In this document: piece after piece, positions 7,612 to 15,562 of the stretch
Position numbering within the stretch: the first letter of the stretch is position 1
How the letters are laid out: each line of letters begins with the position of its first letter
Source of the DNA: Flavobacteriaceae bacterium
GTDB taxonomy: Bacteria; Bacteroidota; Bacteroidia; Flavobacteriales; Flavobacteriaceae
Assembly (NCBI GenBank): GCA_023254815.1
Contig: JALRKI010000131.1
Span: forward strand, 1 to 20,691
Direction of reading: 5' to 3'
Length of the DNA stretch: 20,691 nt
Made by a program: the position numbers and the translations under genes
The notes under the pieces: generated by a model
The model's database searches: none
The model's input: the letters and a program-made list of their open reading frames with translations, nothing else
Told to the model about the DNA's origin: nothing

Positions 7612-9366
7612 ATGTATCGGACGCACAATTGTGGAGAATTGAACAGTGCTCATATTGGAAAAACTGTCACACTTTCGGGTTGGGTTCAGAAAAACAGAGA
7701 TAAGGGCTCTGTGATATGGATTGACCTAAGGGATCGTTATGGCATCACTCAATTAATTTTTGACGAAGCTAGAACAAGTGAAACGCTTATGGCTTTGGCC
7801 AAAACTTTTGGCCGTGAATTTGTCATTCAAGCCACTGGGAAAGTGATTGAAAGAAGCTCAAAAAACCCATATCTCTCGACTGGAGATATCGAACTTTTGG
7901 TCACTGACATGCGCTGCCTAAACTCCTCAAAAACGCCACCATTCACCATTGAAGATGAAACCGATGGCGGTGACACATTGCGCATGCAATACCGCTATTT
8001 GGACATCCGCAGAAATCCGATTAAAAGCAATTTGATTTTCAGACATCGCATTGCTCAATTGGTTCGGAATTATTTGTCTGAACAAAATTTTATTGAAGTA
8101 GAAACTCCTGTTCTAATCAAGTCTACCCCAGAAGGGGCAAGAGATTTTGTTGTGCCTTCTCGCATGAATCCAGGACAATTCTATGCCCTTCCTCAGTCAC
8201 CTCAAACATTCAAGCAGTTGCTGATGGTTGGAGGAATGGATAGATATTTTCAAATTGTAAAGTGCTTTCGAGATGAAGATTTGCGTGCCGATCGTCAGCC
8301 AGAATTCACCCAAATTGATTGTGAAATGGCTTTTGTTGAGCAAGACGATATCCTAGAAACCTTTGAAGGTTTGACCCGACACTTGATTGCATCGGTCACT
8401 GGTAATCAACTGGGCGCTTTTCCTCGAATGACTTATCATGAAGCCATGAGGCGATTTGGTAACGACAAGCCGGATATTCGATTCGGAATGGAATTTGGCG
8501 AATTGAATGAAGTCAGCAAACACAAAGATTTTCAGGTATTTAATAGCAGTGAGCTAGTCATTGGTATTGCCGTGCCCAAAGCAAATGATCTGACGAGAAA
8601 AGATTTAGATCAATTGACAGATTGGGTCAAACGACCACAAATTGGAGCCTCGGGGCTTGTTTATGTGCGCTGTTTAGAAGGCGGCAGTTTTAAATCGTCC
8701 GTAGACAAATTTTTCGATCAAGAGGATCTGAAAAATTGGGCCAAAATTACAGGTGCTTCTGAAGGTGATATTATTTTCGTTTTGAGCGGAAACACTGACA
8801 AAGTCAGGACCCAAATGAGTGCCCTGCGAATGGAAATGGCTGAACGTCTTGGACTACGAGATCCTAAAGTATTTGCTCCTTTGTGGGTGATTGATTTTCC
8901 ACTTTTGGAATGGGATGAAGAATCGAATCGCTATCATGCCATGCATCATCCATTTACAGCTCCAAAGCCAGAACAAATGAATCTTCTTCAGAGCAATCCT
9001 TCAGAAGTCAATGCCAACGCCTACGACCTCGTGCTTAACGGCAACGAAATCGGTGGCGGTTCTATTAGGATACACGACAAGGCGACACAGTCACAGATGT
9101 TTGATTTATTAGGTTTCACTCCCGAAGAAGCCAAGTCTCAATTCGGATTTTTGATGAATGCCTTTGAATTTGGTGCACCCCCACATGGAGGAATAGCTTT
9201 TGGTTTAGATCGCTTGGTCGCCATTCTAGGTGGACAGGAAACGATACGCGAGTTTATTGCGTTCCCAAAGAATAATACGGGTAGAGACATTATGATTGAT
9301 GCTCCATCTGTCATTCACAAAGCTCAATTAGACGAGTTGTATCTGGACCTCCAACCATTGGAATGA
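7612..9366 (+). CDS. aspS: Aspartyl-tRNA synthetase
   Basis: A 584-residue class II aminoacyl-tRNA synthetase that charges tRNA(Asp) with aspartate in the cytoplasm. The size is the usual bacterial type. An N-terminal OB-fold anticodon-binding domain (about residues 1-105, with the GWVQ and DLRDRYG signatures) precedes the catalytic core. Motif 2 starts FRDEDLRADRQPEF at F219, and motif 3, GLDRL, begins at G531. The bacterial GAD-type insertion occupies about 290-420. As I recall, the OB-fold residue Leu (Asp-specific) or His (relaxed, also charges tRNA(Asn)) is Lys here, in RDKGS, so that residue does not decide specificity. The start at 7612 matches the conserved N-terminus and lies 16 bp after a -7 box. 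The following small gene begins one base after its stop codon. Confidence 0.97.
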   Translation: MYRTHNCGELNSAHIGKTVTLSGWVQKNRDKGSVIWIDLRDRYGITQLIFDEARTSETLMALAKTFGREFVIQATGKVIERSSKNPYLSTGDIELLVTDMRCLNSSKTPPFTIEDETDGGDTLRMQYRYLDIRRNPIKSNLIFRHRIAQLVRNYLSEQNFIEVETPVLIKSTPEGARDFVVPSRMNPGQFYALPQSPQTFKQLLMVGGMDRYFQIVKCFRDEDLRADRQPEFTQIDCEMAFVEQDDILETFEGLTRHLIASVTGNQLGAFPRMTYHEAMRRFGNDKPDIRFGMEFGELNEVSKHKDFQVFNSSELVIGIAVPKANDLTRKDLDQLTDWVKRPQIGASGLVYVRCLEGGSFKSSVDKFFDQEDLKNWAKITGASEGDIIFVLSGNTDKVRTQMSALRMEMAERLGLRDPKVFAPLWVIDFPLLEWDEESNRYHAMHHPFTAPKPEQMNLLQSNPSEVNANAYDLVLNGNEIGGGSIRIHDKATQSQMFDLLGFTPEEAKSQFGFLMNAFEFGAPPHGGIAFGLDRLVAILGGQETIREFIAFPKNNTGRDIMIDAPSVIHKAQLDELYLDLQPLE

Positions 9367-9367
9367 T

Positions 9368-9607
9368 ATGAGAATTTTACTTCTTATATTATGGTTTGTG
9401 GCCCTGACGGCTATCGCAGTGGGAGTGGCATTTGATATTCCCAAAGTCGTTGGAAGCGGTGTAGCTTTTCTATTTTTTGTGGTATTTCCTGTGTTTTCAT
9501 ACCACCGATGGAAAAATAAAAAAGTTAGTGACTACCTTCTCAACAAAGAGAATTTGGACAAAATGAAACAATACAACGATTCAAAACCTAGTTCAAAGAC
9601 CTTTTGA
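9368..9607 (+). CDS. Small two-helix membrane protein of unknown function
   Basis: A 79-residue protein starting one base after the aspS stop, so it is very probably cotranscribed and translationally coupled with aspS. Two hydrophobic segments (about residues 2-22 and 27-45) are followed by a basic turn, YHRWKNKK, and a polar, lysine-rich tail of about 25 residues. By the positive-inside rule both ends should be cytoplasmic. I recognise no family motif. The last 20 bases overlap the 3' end of tadA on the opposite strand. Placement, tight spacing and clear membrane topology support a real gene, but no function can be assigned. Confidence 0.75.
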   Translation: MRILLLILWFVALTAIAVGVAFDIPKVVGSGVAFLFFVVFPVFSYHRWKNKKVSDYLLNKENLDKMKQYNDSKPSSKTF

Positions 9608-10028
9608 GTTCAAAAAACCGTTGGATCAATTTTTCTGAGACATTTTCTAAAACTCCTCCCAGGACCTTCGTTTTGGGGTGATAAGCGGATGGGGTATTAA
9701 ATTGATGTCTTGTCTCCTTGGCACCATAAACCACACTTCCAATCTGACTCCAAAATAATGCACCCATACACATTGGACAAGGTTCCAAGGTGACATATAA
9801 AGTACATTGGTTTAGGTACTTGGCCCCTAAAAAATTAGCAGCTGCAGTGATTGCTTGCATCTCAGCATGGGCAGTTACATCATTTAAGGTCTCGGTAAGG
9901 TTGTGAGAACGGGCTATGATTTGGTCGTCCAAGACAATCACTGCACCAATCGGGATTTCGCCCCTATCAAATGCATACTGAGCCTCCTGAATGGCCTTGT
10001 TCATAAAATATTCATGGTTCAATGTCAC
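9588..10028 (-). CDS. tadA: tRNA-specific adenosine deaminase TadA
   Basis: A zinc-dependent cytidine-deaminase-fold enzyme that converts the wobble adenosine-34 of tRNA(Arg) to inosine. Counting from the chosen start, the zinc and catalytic residues are H54 and E56 (in TAHAEMQ) and C84 and C87 (in LEPCPMC). The start is uncertain. Homologues align from about HEYF, as in E. coli TadA HEYWM, yet the first in-frame ATG (10004) lies within that conserved stretch. I therefore prefer GTG at 10028 (146 aa), with TTG at 10022 as an alternative; the longer open frame up to 10148 runs into the peptidase gene and is not credible. It follows the M36 peptidase by 4 bp and converges with the 79-aa gene. 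The family call is very secure, the start is not. Confidence 0.9.
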   Translation of the reverse strand: MTLNHEYFMNKAIQEAQYAFDRGEIPIGAVIVLDDQIIARSHNLTETLNDVTAHAEMQAITAAANFLGAKYLNQCTLYVTLEPCPMCMGALFWSQIGSVVYGAKETRHQFNTPSAYHPKTKVLGGVLENVSEKLIQRFFELKRSLN

Positions 10029-10032
10029 CGGT

Positions 10033-12654
10033 CTACTGAATGATAATTTTTCTAGTATATCTCGACTGACCGTTGTCAACAGACAAGATGTACAGTCCTG
10101 AAGCCATAGATGACAAGTCAATCTCCAAACCTGAATCAAATATGCCATTTGTTTCCCAAACCAATCTTCCGTTTAAATCGGACAGCTGATAATGCGCCCG
10201 GCCGATTTCAGAAGTGTTGTAAATGTGTAATACATTAGTCACTGGATTTGGAAATATCAGAACATCTTTCGATTCAAATTCGTTGGAGGTCAAGACACAG
10301 TTCACCAGTGAAGGGTCGTTACTTGGTGGCATACTGAAATCCTCAACTTGATCAGTCCTGGAAGACCATGTTCCTTGACTCGCATTTAATCCCACTCCTC
10401 TGTTGGCAAACACTTCCCAGATCATGCATTGGTCAACGCCCCCTGTAATTGAATTGTCGGCAGCAAGTATGGCATCTCTTCCTACAACAAAACCTGGATT
10501 ACAGGATTGCAATTTTAATCCCTCGATGACAATTTGCATCACCTTGTTATTACCACCTGTTCCGTTTAGTAAATCTGGATCAAAACCATATTTATCGATA
10601 TAAGCCCAAGTCAAATCCCATAAAATTGTGGCCCAAACAAATCCGATACCATGAGGCTCGGAAATATTGGTTGCATCATTGGTGTCTGCGTAAGTGTAGT
10701 TATTGACAGCAAAATCTGTACTGTAAGGTGCTGGGCGAATCCCATTACCGTCGGTTGGTTGTCCTATCGCAAAAGTTCCTATTCCCGACACATCTGACCC
10801 TAGATCGCCTTCTTCCATTGTGATCATCAAAGCAAACCAATCTGACCATCCTTCACCCATTTGTTCAGGGTTGTTCAAACAGGAATTGACGCTGGCTCCT
10901 CCGGTCAATCTTGTTGAAATTCCGTGCCCATATTCGTGAGCTACAATTCCATTGTCAAAATCCCCGTCTTGATTAAAAGGACCCATGTTAAGTAATTCAC
11001 CGCTAATAGTTTCTCCAGCTTCTAGAGCGGCAATTAATGCCATTCCATCGGCATTAGAAATCATAATAGACGGTATGGTCACGGATCCTCCATCGGCGCC
11101 GGCGGCCATGGTTATAGGATTTCCTGCTACATTATTTATCATTATTACAGCAATGGCTCCTGCGTTTTCGGCTGCCAGAACTTTAAATCCAAATTCGCAC
11201 GTTCCTCTTCTTATAACAGCAATATTTCCTGACAAAAAAGATTGGTTTTGTATTGGTTCACAAGCATCGTAAGGATCGGGAGTTGTTTCATCAAAAGCCA
11301 AAACCAAGTTCCCCGTTAAAGCCACATCTGTTGGAATCGATCCTCCAAACGCTGCTTCAATACCAGTATAGGAACCTGCAAGACTACCACTGGGTATGGT
11401 CAAGAGCTCAGGGGCTGTTGCTGGAGACCACAGGAACATTTGCATTCGACCATTACCACCATCTGGAGGGGTGGAAAAATTGGCGTTATTTAAGCCACTT
11501 CCATCTTGAGCTTCTGCCAACACAAAATCGTTTTGAACACCGCCGTTACCGTAATTATTTTGTTGGAAATTACCACTGGCCTCGTCAAAACCGTAATTGT
11601 ACCAAACGTCGTGCATCATATTGTTGACGTAAAACAAATTAGTTATTGCGGCATCAAAATAAGTATTCGCCTGACCTGACAAATCCATTGCAAAGTCAAA
11701 GATCAAGTCGGAACCACCATCAGGTGAGTATCCCGGTTGATTACTCCCTTCTGAATCTTCATAGGCATAAACGTTATTGCCACGGGTTATGGTAAATTCT
11801 GCTCCGTCCGCTCCGTTAGTATCGTGCCACCCAAAAGGTGAGGCAGTTAGATTTGCAGGATCGACAATCAATTGTCTAGAACCATGATTGGGACTTTCTA
11901 CAGGTAAAGGAAATACTCTGTACTGCGAACCATCGGCAGAAAGAAATTTTTGAGAACCCAAGAATTCGAAACGTGGCTGCTTAGAAAAACTTGAGGCATC
12001 AGGGGCATGAAATTGACAGCTGATGATATTATCGTATAAATCGAGAACTTCTCCGGTTTGAGCATCAATGATAGCGCTCCACCAGTGAGCGTCATGTTTG
12101 AGCTCAATATTTACATTCCAAGACAATTTCAGACCATTGTCCGAAGGGTATAAAATTAACCCTACAGGAATGCTATTGTCAGACAAAGATGGGGCCCAAA
12201 AGTTGTAATTTGACCCATCCATACTTTGGAGTTGAAGGTCTACAGGGGCATCCAATTGAATGTATTCTAGTACCCTAGAAATGGCTTGCATAGGCTGCAA
12301 TTCAGGATTCAGGCTGTTGACCGTCGATTGAATATTAGGAACAAATGTATTCGCTGCATTGATTACTCTACCATTTTTTATTCCTATCGAAACGATAGCG
12401 TTAAATATTGGAATGTGATTAAAATGCTGTTGCACATAGACATGGGTAATCGCTGTCTTGGCATCCTCGTGAGAAGAGAGGACGACCAGCTCATCCAAGT
12501 CTTCAGAAGTGAGTTGCCATTTTGCCTTATTTTCCAGTAAATAGCCATGAATTAGGGGGCCATTTTCACTTTCAAGAAGTGGGGTTTGAGGAAATATTAA
12601 ATTACCCGAAAAAAATAAAGCTAAATAAAGTGATGTGAAAATAAGTTTATTCAT
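10033..12654 (-). CDS. Secreted M36 (fungalysin-type) metallopeptidase with T9SS sorting domain
   Basis: An 873-residue secreted zinc endopeptidase. The ATG at 12654 was chosen over an upstream in-frame start at 12780 because it begins a signal peptide (MNKL plus a hydrophobic run to about residue 23), whereas the longer form would start inside dgt. A propeptide (about 25-200) precedes the catalytic domain, whose zinc site is HEYGH (H573, E574, H577) with the further Glu ligand E601 in MGEGWSDW. A protease-associated (PA) domain is inserted at about 465-557. The C-terminus (about 795-873) is a type A T9SS sorting domain that starts near FPNPV, contains the DLNGRLV strand and ends in KIIIQ. 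The protein should cross the outer membrane by T9SS and be released or surface-anchored. It probably degrades extracellular protein for nutrition. Confidence 0.94.
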   Translation of the reverse strand: MNKLIFTSLYLALFFSGNLIFPQTPLLESENGPLIHGYLLENKAKWQLTSEDLDELVVLSSHEDAKTAITHVYVQQHFNHIPIFNAIVSIGIKNGRVINAANTFVPNIQSTVNSLNPELQPMQAISRVLEYIQLDAPVDLQLQSMDGSNYNFWAPSLSDNSIPVGLILYPSDNGLKLSWNVNIELKHDAHWWSAIIDAQTGEVLDLYDNIISCQFHAPDASSFSKQPRFEFLGSQKFLSADGSQYRVFPLPVESPNHGSRQLIVDPANLTASPFGWHDTNGADGAEFTITRGNNVYAYEDSEGSNQPGYSPDGGSDLIFDFAMDLSGQANTYFDAAITNLFYVNNMMHDVWYNYGFDEASGNFQQNNYGNGGVQNDFVLAEAQDGSGLNNANFSTPPDGGNGRMQMFLWSPATAPELLTIPSGSLAGSYTGIEAAFGGSIPTDVALTGNLVLAFDETTPDPYDACEPIQNQSFLSGNIAVIRRGTCEFGFKVLAAENAGAIAVIMINNVAGNPITMAAGADGGSVTIPSIMISNADGMALIAALEAGETISGELLNMGPFNQDGDFDNGIVAHEYGHGISTRLTGGASVNSCLNNPEQMGEGWSDWFALMITMEEGDLGSDVSGIGTFAIGQPTDGNGIRPAPYSTDFAVNNYTYADTNDATNISEPHGIGFVWATILWDLTWAYIDKYGFDPDLLNGTGGNNKVMQIVIEGLKLQSCNPGFVVGRDAILAADNSITGGVDQCMIWEVFANRGVGLNASQGTWSSRTDQVEDFSMPPSNDPSLVNCVLTSNEFESKDVLIFPNPVTNVLHIYNTSEIGRAHYQLSDLNGRLVWETNGIFDSGLEIDLSSMASGLYILSVDNGQSRYTRKIIIQ

Positions 12655-12678
12655 GAATTTTATTTTGATAAGCTCAAT

Positions 12679-12710
12679 CAAAACTAAAGAAATAATATAA
12701 TTTATTACAA
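12679..12710 (-). promoter_or_regulatory. Predicted promoter of the M36 peptidase gene
   Basis: On the minus strand TAGTTTTG (plus-strand 12679-12686) matches TAnnTTTG exactly. A TTG -33-like triplet (12708-12710) lies 21 bp upstream, slightly longer than the usual 17-20. It overlaps the last codons of dgt, so the peptidase can be expressed separately from dgt although only 50 bp divide them. Confidence 0.45.
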
Positions 12711-14039
12711 TTTTAATCCCTTTATGGTATTGTAGGTCATTACAGCTTGGCTGTCCGACATAATGGCAATATGACCACAAACTGCGATCAGTTGTTCATA
12801 AAGGCCTGCATCTGGAGAGGTGATCGCCTTCGGTAAAGTTCTCAAGATAAGGTTCTCATATTGTGAGTAGTCATTTGAATTAAACTGAACCAAAGTATTG
12901 CAATAAACAGAAAGCAAGTGAGTCAATACCTCATAGCCTGCAATTTCCTTGTCAATGACCTCAGGGGACTGATACATGTTTTGTATGCTCAAGTTTTTAA
13001 TATCAGTTATTTGAGCTTCATACTTGCATTTGTCCAATAGTCCAATTGAGTATTCCCCAGAAAGAATGCTCTCTTCATTGTTCATGAAAACATCGACAGC
13101 CTCATCAATTAGAGCACCAATAGCCAATGCTCTCAGATAACTGACCCTATCTTTGGTAAGCTTCATGCTGTTGTACGTCTGAACATTCATGTTGTCCTTC
13201 ACCAACTTAATCAAATACTCGAGTGCATAAGATTCTTCGATCCAACCACAGTTAATGGCATCTTCAAAATCAATGATTGTATAGCATATATCATCAGCTG
13301 CTTCAACCAAAAAAGCCAAAGGATGGCGATGAATGGATGACATGGCCTCATCGGCCAAGCCCAAGTCAATCGCGAGTGATTTAAAAAACCCCGCCTCAGA
13401 CTGAAAAACTCCAAATTTCTTGTGAGCGATATGAGATGTAGGTTGTATTGGCAGTGATTCTTTTGGATATTTGATGAAGGCGCCGAGTGTTGCATAACTG
13501 AGTCTCAAGCCTCCTGGTCGTCCAGGTCTATTCTCTGTCAAAATTCTGAAGCCATTGGCATTACCCTCAAAATCGCATAAATCTTGAAACTGAGCGTCAG
13601 TTAATTGTGTTTTAAATTGTTGACCCTCCCCCTTTTTAAAATACCGACCAATGGCTTTTTCGCCGGAATGGCCAAAAGGAGGATTGCCAATGTCATGCGC
13701 CAAAGCGGCGGCCGAGACGATGGCGCCAAAATCGTGGATTTGAAATCCATGAATATTGTGCAGGTGTGGGTGGCGATCCAAAATTCTTTGACCAACTTGT
13801 CTGCCCAAAGAACGACCAACTACACTTACTTCTAAACTGTGAGTCAATCGGGTGTGAACAAAGTCCCGACCTGACAAAGGGACCACCTGGGTTTTGTCTT
13901 GCAAGCTTCTGAATTCGCTCGAAAAAATAATTCTATCGTAATCCACCTCAAACCCTAATCGAGTTTGGTCCTGTTCTTTTCGAATTCTTTTATGGGTGTC
14001 GCCATAGCGCTTGAGTGACAAAAGATCTTCCCAATTCAT
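12705..14039 (-). CDS. dgt: dGTP triphosphohydrolase-like HD-domain protein
   Basis: A 444-residue HD-superfamily phosphohydrolase that splits dNTPs into deoxynucleoside and triphosphate, affecting dNTP pools and sometimes phage defence. The N-terminus carries the family segments DYDRIIFSSEFRSLQDKTQV and HTRLTHSLEV. The metal-binding HD residues are H67, H115 with D116 (in ALAHDIGNPPFGHSGE) and the C-terminal Asp in EAADDICY (D249 or D250). H124 and E127 lie in the conserved GHSGE loop. The ATG at 14039 gives the expected N-terminus, and no longer start is needed. It is divergent from the beta-helix lipoprotein gene and 50 bp upstream of the peptidase. Whether it prefers dGTP, as in E. coli, cannot be told from sequence alone. 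Confidence 0.93.
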   Translation of the reverse strand: MNWEDLLSLKRYGDTHKRIRKEQDQTRLGFEVDYDRIIFSSEFRSLQDKTQVVPLSGRDFVHTRLTHSLEVSVVGRSLGRQVGQRILDRHPHLHNIHGFQIHDFGAIVSAAALAHDIGNPPFGHSGEKAIGRYFKKGEGQQFKTQLTDAQFQDLCDFEGNANGFRILTENRPGRPGGLRLSYATLGAFIKYPKESLPIQPTSHIAHKKFGVFQSEAGFFKSLAIDLGLADEAMSSIHRHPLAFLVEAADDICYTIIDFEDAINCGWIEESYALEYLIKLVKDNMNVQTYNSMKLTKDRVSYLRALAIGALIDEAVDVFMNNEESILSGEYSIGLLDKCKYEAQITDIKNLSIQNMYQSPEVIDKEIAGYEVLTHLLSVYCNTLVQFNSNDYSQYENLILRTLPKAITSPDAGLYEQLIAVCGHIAIMSDSQAVMTYNTIKGLKL

Positions 14040-14054
14040 GTCAAAAATTTGATC

Positions 14055-14085
14055 CGAATTTAGTCATAATAGACCAGCTATACAA
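14055..14085 (-). promoter_or_regulatory. Predicted promoter of dgt
   Basis: On the minus strand TAAATTCG (plus-strand 14055-14062) fits TAnnTTTG with one C for T, and a TTG (14083-14085) lies 20 bp upstream. The dgt ATG at 14039 follows 15 bp after the -7 box, like the other promoters predicted in this window. Confidence 0.35.
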
Positions 14086-14111
14086 TAAATCCAATTGTTG
14101 ACTTGTTCATG

Positions 14112-14130
14112 TTTCCTTTATGCAAGGAAA
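14112..14130. repeat. Inverted repeat in the dgt/lipoprotein divergent region
   Basis: TTTCCTT (14112-14118) and AAGGAAA (14124-14130) form a perfect 7-bp inverted repeat with a 5-bp spacer. It lies in the 212-bp region between the divergent dgt and lipoprotein starts, about 27 bp upstream of the predicted dgt -33 box. It could be an operator for either gene. I see no confident promoter for the lipoprotein gene, and nothing else clear in the rest of this AT-rich stretch. Confidence 0.45.
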
Positions 14131-14251
14131 TTGACTGCTTTTCACCATCAACGCAACATTAAATTTACATAAGATTGAAGATTTGATAATATATAAGACA
14201 TATTCAATTAACCTTGATAAAAGTAATTTGTACCAAATAAAAAATAAAAAA

Positions 14252-15484
14252 ATGAAAAGAAATTTAGCCATTTGGGCCATTACTTCAGTAACATTGTCTT
14301 GCACAACAAACGACGCTCCATACATTCCTTTGGAGCCAACAGACCCCAATTCGAATATTGTCAATGTATCGGGCGCCATCAGTTCAGATGCCACATGGAC
14401 GAGTGACAATATCTATGTTTTAAATCAGAAAGTAGTTGTTACCAATGGCGCTACTTTGACCATTCAGGCGGGAACAATCGTTAAAGGAAAACCTGGGCAA
14501 GGTTCATTGGCCTCGGCATTGATTATAGCACGAGATGGTAAAATCAATGCAGTGGGAACGCCCACTCAACCCATTATCTTTACCTCGGAAAGTGATAACA
14601 TCACTGTTGGCCAAACTGCTGGAACCAATTTAACAGTTAACAACCGTGGTCTCTGGGGTGGACTGATCATTCTCGGTAATGCTCCTGGATCATTTTCGAA
14701 CGATGTATCAGAATTGCAAATCGAAGGATTGCCAGCCGATGACACCTTTGGACGTTACGGTGGTACTAACAGCGCTGACAACTCCGGAACAATCAAATAT
14801 GTTTCGATTAGACATGGTGGGGCTTTAATCGGTGAAGGTAATGAAATCAATGGTTTGACTTTAGGTTGTGTTGGTTCAGGAACTACTATCGATCATGTTG
14901 AAGTCATTGGAAATGTTGATGATGGCATTGAATTTTTTGGAGGCTCTGTTAATCTAACTAATACCGTTGTTTGGGGAGTAGGAGATGATGGCTTGGACAT
15001 TGATCAGGCCTATTCAGGAACAATTTCAAACGCCCTAGTAATTCTAGGAGACGTTTCTGATCATGCGCTTGAAATTGATGGACCTGAGGGCTCTCTAACA
15101 GGATTGTTCACCTTAGAGAATGTTACCCTTATTGGCAACCTAACTACTCCTGATGGAGAATATGCTGACTATCGTTCAAACGCTATGGGAACCACTAAAA
15201 ATGTCTATGCCTTTGGATTTAAATCAAGTTCAGATATAGAATTAGACAATGACGGAGTGGCTAACAACTATAATAATGGCTTACTAGTTTTTGACAACTT
15301 TCAAATAGCAGTTCCTGAAGGAACAACTTTATCAAATATTTTCGCTAATAAAGCTGCTACAGTTTCAACCCCAACGTTCGGAACAGAAGGATCATCAGTA
15401 GCCATTGGAAGTCAAACTACAGGGGCAAATCTCAGTTTATTAAGCTGGTCATATACTTCCATGACAAGTGGATTTCAATTTTAG
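14252..15484 (+). CDS. Predicted right-handed beta-helix surface lipoprotein
   Basis: A 410-residue exported protein. The ATG at 14252 was preferred to the in-frame ATG at 14183 because it begins a lipoprotein signal: MKRN, a hydrophobic run, then TLSC with C17 as the likely lipidated residue (a slightly non-canonical lipobox). After a Pro/Asn/Asp-rich linker, the body is rich in short Val/Ile strands and Gly/Asn turns with beta-helix phrases such as GATLTIQAGTIVKG, TQPIIFTSES and GLWGGLIILGNAPG. Three successive rungs carry acidic turns: DDG at 223-225 and 245-247, then DH at 270-271. It has no pectate-lyase catalytic signature and no T9SS tail. It precedes a TonB-dependent receptor gene, so it may present or capture that receptor's ligand. 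From memory such pairs recur in Bacteroidota, but I know of no proven function. Confidence 0.85.
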   Translation: MKRNLAIWAITSVTLSCTTNDAPYIPLEPTDPNSNIVNVSGAISSDATWTSDNIYVLNQKVVVTNGATLTIQAGTIVKGKPGQGSLASALIIARDGKINAVGTPTQPIIFTSESDNITVGQTAGTNLTVNNRGLWGGLIILGNAPGSFSNDVSELQIEGLPADDTFGRYGGTNSADNSGTIKYVSIRHGGALIGEGNEINGLTLGCVGSGTTIDHVEVIGNVDDGIEFFGGSVNLTNTVVWGVGDDGLDIDQAYSGTISNALVILGDVSDHALEIDGPEGSLTGLFTLENVTLIGNLTTPDGEYADYRSNAMGTTKNVYAFGFKSSSDIELDNDGVANNYNNGLLVFDNFQIAVPEGTTLSNIFANKAATVSTPTFGTEGSSVAIGSQTTGANLSLLSWSYTSMTSGFQF

Positions 15485-15514
15485 AATTTAATTAGTCAAA
15501 CAACACCAGTGTCG

Positions 15515-15542
15515 AAGCAACTGTCTCATAAGGCAGTTGTTT
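15515..15542 (+). terminator. Hairpin between lipoprotein and TonB-receptor genes (terminator or attenuator)
   Basis: AAGCAACTGTCT (15515-15526) can pair with AGGCAGTTGTTT (15531-15542) in a 12-bp RNA stem with two G-U wobbles and a CAUA loop. A U-rich 3' arm runs into one further T. It begins 31 nt after the lipoprotein stop and ends 20 nt before the receptor ATG. This could be a partial intrinsic terminator that lowers receptor expression relative to the lipoprotein, or an mRNA-stability element. Confidence 0.55.
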
Positions 15543-15562
15543 TGGCATTTTATAACTTGAAC

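Noticed and set aside
11253..11627. 124-codon open frame antisense to the M36 peptidase
   Set aside because: Entirely within the peptidase catalytic region, with a His/Tyr/Arg-rich composition typical of shadow frames.
12655..12780. N-terminal extension of the M36 peptidase to an ATG at 12780
   Set aside because: The extension overlaps the end of dgt and would bury the signal peptide; the ATG at 12654 gives a normal secretion signal 25 bp after a -7 box.
14182..14231. Possible promoter boxes (TTTG, TAACCTTG, TAATTTG) ahead of the lipoprotein gene
   Set aside because: Box spacing is wrong (23 bp) or the motif is one base short; no combination fits the pattern seen at the other genes in the window.
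14111..14251. Possible tRNA or small RNA gene in the divergent region
   Set aside because: No T-loop GTTCGA-type sequence, acceptor stem or long structured element; only the 7-bp inverted repeat is seen.
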